Below are positions 38,010-40,401 of a DNA stretch of 40,401 bases, in pieces (the stretch's first letter is position 1; every line of letters starts with the position of its first letter). The notes beneath the pieces are model-generated. The model was not told where the DNA came from. It saw only the letters and a list, made by a program, of their open reading frames with translations, and did not search any database. The stretch comes from a virus. Location: the IMG/VR virus record IMGVR_UViG_3300047408_000110, positions 1-40,401 of that record. One strand, given 5' to 3'. Position numbers and translations under genes: made by a program.

Positions 38010-39509
38010 TTAGGCTGCAGCGTTCTCTTGGTCTTCAGCCCACAGATTCTGCACATACGGCAGCCAGTATTCGACTCTGAAGTCAATCCACTCAGCTGGT
38101 GTTGGCACAGCGATGTAGATGTGGAAAAGGTAGTGCCCATTGAGCAGCTCAGTGGTTGGATTCTCGTCTTGACGAAACTCGATGCGCGCGCCAAGCAGCG
38201 CTTCTGTGTTGCTCAGTCCATCGAGCCACAGCTGCAGTGAGTTCACCACAGCGTCGATCAGTCGTCGATTGCCCGGTTCGTCGACCTTCTGCCAGATCGT
38301 CAGCACAGTGCTGTTGCCAATGAAGTCGAACATTCTGCGCACTGAGATGAACATGTCTTTCACGTCAGTGTTGGCTGGAAAGCACGCAGTGCGATTGCCC
38401 CACGATCGCCAGCCACCAATGAAGTTCAGCGCTGTGATCACGCCTTGACTGTTGAGCATGTTGGCGTCGAGCAAGTGCATTGGCAGCTCAGTGCCATCAG
38501 CGAGCACCAGCGCGTTCATGCGCAGTGGCTTGTTCGATGGTGAGTGGTATGGCAGACCGTCGCCACGGTAAGCGTCAGTCCACTGCATGAGCGGCCCTTG
38601 CTGGCTGGCGAAGTTGAAGACTTTCTGCGCAGTTGCGCCAATGAGCGCTGGCTTTCCAAAGAGACACTGCTGGCGCGGGAAGCTGATGTTGTTCTCGTCT
38701 TTCCACAATTTCACAGCGCCTGCTGTCTGGATTGTGTCCGTTGGCACGTCGATCAAGCACATGGCAGTAAAGCAGCCATTGATGTTCTCGCACTTCGCTT
38801 CCATCACGCTGGCGACAGTTGGGTCGATGCTGAACTTTGGACAGATGATGATGCCCGGGACTTTGCCAGTGGCTTGAAACACGTCTTCGATCACTTCCAG
38901 TCCAGTGCGCTTGCCAGAGCCATCGATGCCACCAATGATGTCTTCTGCTGTCAGTGGCGTTGCGCTTGGCGACGAGCCACCAACTTGAATCGTGTCGTCA
39001 TCGTTGATGATCGCGCCACCAGCAATGCGCGTGATGACCACTTTATTGTCTGGCGAATAGCTCACCAGATAGTCAGTGCCTTCGACGAACGTGACAGTGC
39101 CAGCTTCGTCTTTGACGTCGATCATCCACGCGATCAGCTCGACGCCAGTGTTGACTTGGCCGTTGACCAGATCGTGTGGTGCTGGAGCGACCACAGTCGC
39201 GCCAGTCTCTGGGTTGTTCACTGCGATGTAGATGACTGGAAAGACACCGAACTGGACAAAAGCAGCATCCATGTGCTCACAGATGTCGTAGATGTTCCAG
39301 TCGCTGGAGTAGCCAAGCGTTGCAACTGCGTCTTCGTAGCGATTGAAGATCAGTGGCTTGTTGATCGCGTCTTTGCCAGCTTTGCTCAAGTGCAGTGGCG
39401 CTGCACCAAAGACGACGTTGACACCAACGTCTGCTTGAACTGGTGCGATGACACTGGTTGGCACGTCAGCCCAGCTGACGCCGTGTTTGAAAGGTCCTAG
39501 ATTAGGCAT
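38010..39509 (-). CDS. Tail sheath protein (FI-like), 499 aa
   Basis: ATG 39509. HGVSWADVPTSVIAPVQADVGVNVVFGAAP at the N-terminus and MNALVLADGT, CFPANTDVKDMFISVRRMFDFIGNS, then VNSLQLWLDGL at the C-terminus are conserved in contractile sheath subunits. About 500 residues is the usual size. This gene is the firmest evidence for a myovirus-type contractile tail. Confidence 0.9.
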   Translation of the reverse strand: MPNLGPFKHGVSWADVPTSVIAPVQADVGVNVVFGAAPLHLSKAGKDAINKPLIFNRYEDAVATLGYSSDWNIYDICEHMDAAFVQFGVFPVIYIAVNNPETGATVVAPAPHDLVNGQVNTGVELIAWMIDVKDEAGTVTFVEGTDYLVSYSPDNKVVITRIAGGAIINDDDTIQVGGSSPSATPLTAEDIIGGIDGSGKRTGLEVIEDVFQATGKVPGIIICPKFSIDPTVASVMEAKCENINGCFTAMCLIDVPTDTIQTAGAVKLWKDENNISFPRQQCLFGKPALIGATAQKVFNFASQQGPLMQWTDAYRGDGLPYHSPSNKPLRMNALVLADGTELPMHLLDANMLNSQGVITALNFIGGWRSWGNRTACFPANTDVKDMFISVRRMFDFIGNSTVLTIWQKVDEPGNRRLIDAVVNSLQLWLDGLSNTEALLGARIEFRQDENPTTELLNGHYLFHIYIAVPTPAEWIDFRVEYWLPYVQNLWAEDQENAAA

Positions 39510-39840
39510 GGTGTAGTTCTTCTGTTGTTACGCCAGACGGCGTTGGTTGTGGTTCTCTGCTGAACGCGAGCCACTTTTGGACTTCGCGAAAAAAAGTGAC
39601 GTATTTGCCAGCGACGCCACGCATGTTGTGCGCATAGTCGAAGTTCAACTGGAGTCGCACGATCGAGCACTGGTTGACTGGCACGAACAGCTCGCGCAGC
39701 GCAGGGCATTCTTCGATCGCGTCATATAGCTGTGGATGAATGCCATCGCGAAAGATCGTGGCGTAACCAAGACCAAGATGACGAATGTGCGGCCCCATGT
39801 AGATGACCTGTCCAGTGATCTTTGGCAGTTCTTTCTTCAT
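39502..39840 (-). CDS. Hypothetical tail-operon protein, 112 aa
   Basis: ATG 39840 overlaps the upstream stop and its own end overlaps the sheath start by eight bases. Contains GPHIRHLGLGYATIFRDGIHPQLYDAIEECPALRELFVPV. Similar small proteins precede sheath genes in P2/Mu-like phages, but I cannot name the family. Confidence 0.6.
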   Translation of the reverse strand: MKKELPKITGQVIYMGPHIRHLGLGYATIFRDGIHPQLYDAIEECPALRELFVPVNQCSIVRLQLNFDYAHNMRGVAGKYVTFFREVQKWLAFSREPQPTPSGVTTEELHHA

Positions 39841-40401
39841 GATGGCAGCTCCAGAATTGGTTCTTCATGCACACTCGCTGCGACGTGCTCAGCTGGCACA
39901 ATTCCAAACTCGAAGTCTGGCATTGGTCGAGCAGCTGGCAGCTGCCATGACGTGGTCATCTCGCCAACGAAGTGTGGAAAGCAATCAGCTTCGATGATGC
40001 TCCACTCGATTGGCATCACGATTGGGTAGGCTTGATCGATCGCTTGCGCGCCAAAGCTGGTGAAAGCGATGTCGACAGCTTCGAGCATGTTCTGCACGTC
40101 TTGGTAGCCACTGCTGTCTGGATTCTCGTCATACACACTGAAGCACAGCTTCACTTTCACGATGCGCTGGTTGTGCGAGTCGCTCGTCTCAGTCTTCGAG
40201 CTGATCGCTTGCACGATGATCGATGGCACGTCAGACAGCTTGTCGACTGCGATCTCGCCAGTGACTGTTCGTGGCACACGACCACGCACCACTCGTGGCT
40301 GCGTCTTCAGCAGCAGCGTCTGTGCGCGCTCGCGTGGGTCGTATGACACCACGTTGTCTGGATTGACCACGATCGGGTGTGTTGGCGCAGTGGCTTGCGC
40401 G
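39837..40401 (-). CDS. Tail completion/terminator-like protein, 5' end outside window (at least 187 aa)
   Basis: The frame is open to the window edge, so the GTG at 40370 is probably internal. KVKLCFSVYDENPDSSGYQDVQNMLEAVDIAF and the final DFEFGIVPAEHV resemble the gp37/tail-terminator type proteins that sit before sheath genes in Mu- and P2-related tails (for example a DENPDxxGYxDV stretch). Assignment is tentative. Confidence 0.55.
   Translation of the reverse strand, partial: AQATAPTHPIVVNPDNVVSYDPRERAQTLLLKTQPRVVRGRVPRTVTGEIAVDKLSDVPSIIVQAISSKTETSDSHNQRIVKVKLCFSVYDENPDSSGYQDVQNMLEAVDIAFTSFGAQAIDQAYPIVMPIEWSIIEADCFPHFVGEMTTSWQLPAARPMPDFEFGIVPAEHVAASVHEEPILELPS

Noticed and set aside
1-40401. 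Many long antisense and shadow frames on both strands
   Set aside because: The repetitive lexicon (GCG, GAT, CTG, CCA) keeps alternative frames open; they lack starts in coupled positions, family motifs and the genome's codon style.
1-40401. Frequent GCTGGTGG (E. coli Chi) on both strands
   Set aside because: Explained by common Ala-Gly/Leu-Val codon pairs (GCT GGT, CTG GTG); no strand bias was evident, so no Chi function is claimed.
1-40401. CRISPR array, insertion sequence or transposase
   Set aside because: No regularly spaced direct repeats of suitable length and no transposase-like protein were seen.

Overview
The window is a phage genome segment (about 40 kb, moderately GC-rich, densely packed, no rRNA, tRNA or CRISPR array seen). 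The right half encodes a P2-type contractile tail: sheath, tube, a frameshifted tail assembly chaperone pair, tape measure, gpX-, gpD-, gpV-, gpU- and gpW-like proteins, gpJ and gpI, plus fibres and a lysis cassette. This indicates a myovirus-like member of Caudoviricetes, most likely infecting a Gram-negative or other diderm bacterium. The host cannot be named from the sequence. Capsid, portal and terminase genes, an integrase and a DNA polymerase are not in the window, so lifestyle is open.

Layout. (1) 1-10353, plus strand: small, tightly overlapping early-type genes (many ATGA/GTGA overlaps), mostly unknown, with a DUF932 protein, a DUF6011-type zinc protein and a GHKL ATPase carrying a C-terminal HEXXH motif. 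Four near-identical promoters (about 1.6, 3.75, 5.54 and 7.87 kb) sit so close to the start codons that the transcripts should be leaderless. (2) 10354-10456: a hairpin-rich non-coding stretch inside a 15-bp inverted repeat at the junction of convergent operons. (3) 10457-18645, minus strand: replication, recombination and modification block with PD-(D/E)XK nucleases, a GNAT-like/2-oxoglutarate dioxygenase fusion, a DnaB-N/RecA-like helicase and small membrane proteins. A repeat-rich regulatory region lies at 11.46-11.76 kb and a structured leader at 14.73-14.80 kb. (4) 18653-18692: overlapping divergent promoters. (5) 18693-21641, plus strand: ribbon-helix-helix regulator, Bet/RecT annealing protein and an orphan SPPY DNA methyltransferase. 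(6) 21748-40401, minus strand: tail and lysis genes in one run, transcribed leftward.

How it fits together. The Bet protein and the DUF2800 (Cas4-like) exonuclease, transcribed divergently from neighbouring positions, would form a two-component recombination system. The helicase, DUF1064 nuclease and methyltransferase support genome replication and protection. Late genes build the tail: the tape measure is preceded by the -1 frameshift chaperone, and the usual baseplate run W-J-I is interrupted by a fibre and a holin/endolysin module. The DNA has a peculiar lexicon (proline almost always CCA, few CCG/CCC/GGG, GGCC and CCGG rare, GCGATCGC very frequent). The few stretches that break this rule are mostly the structured non-coding elements.
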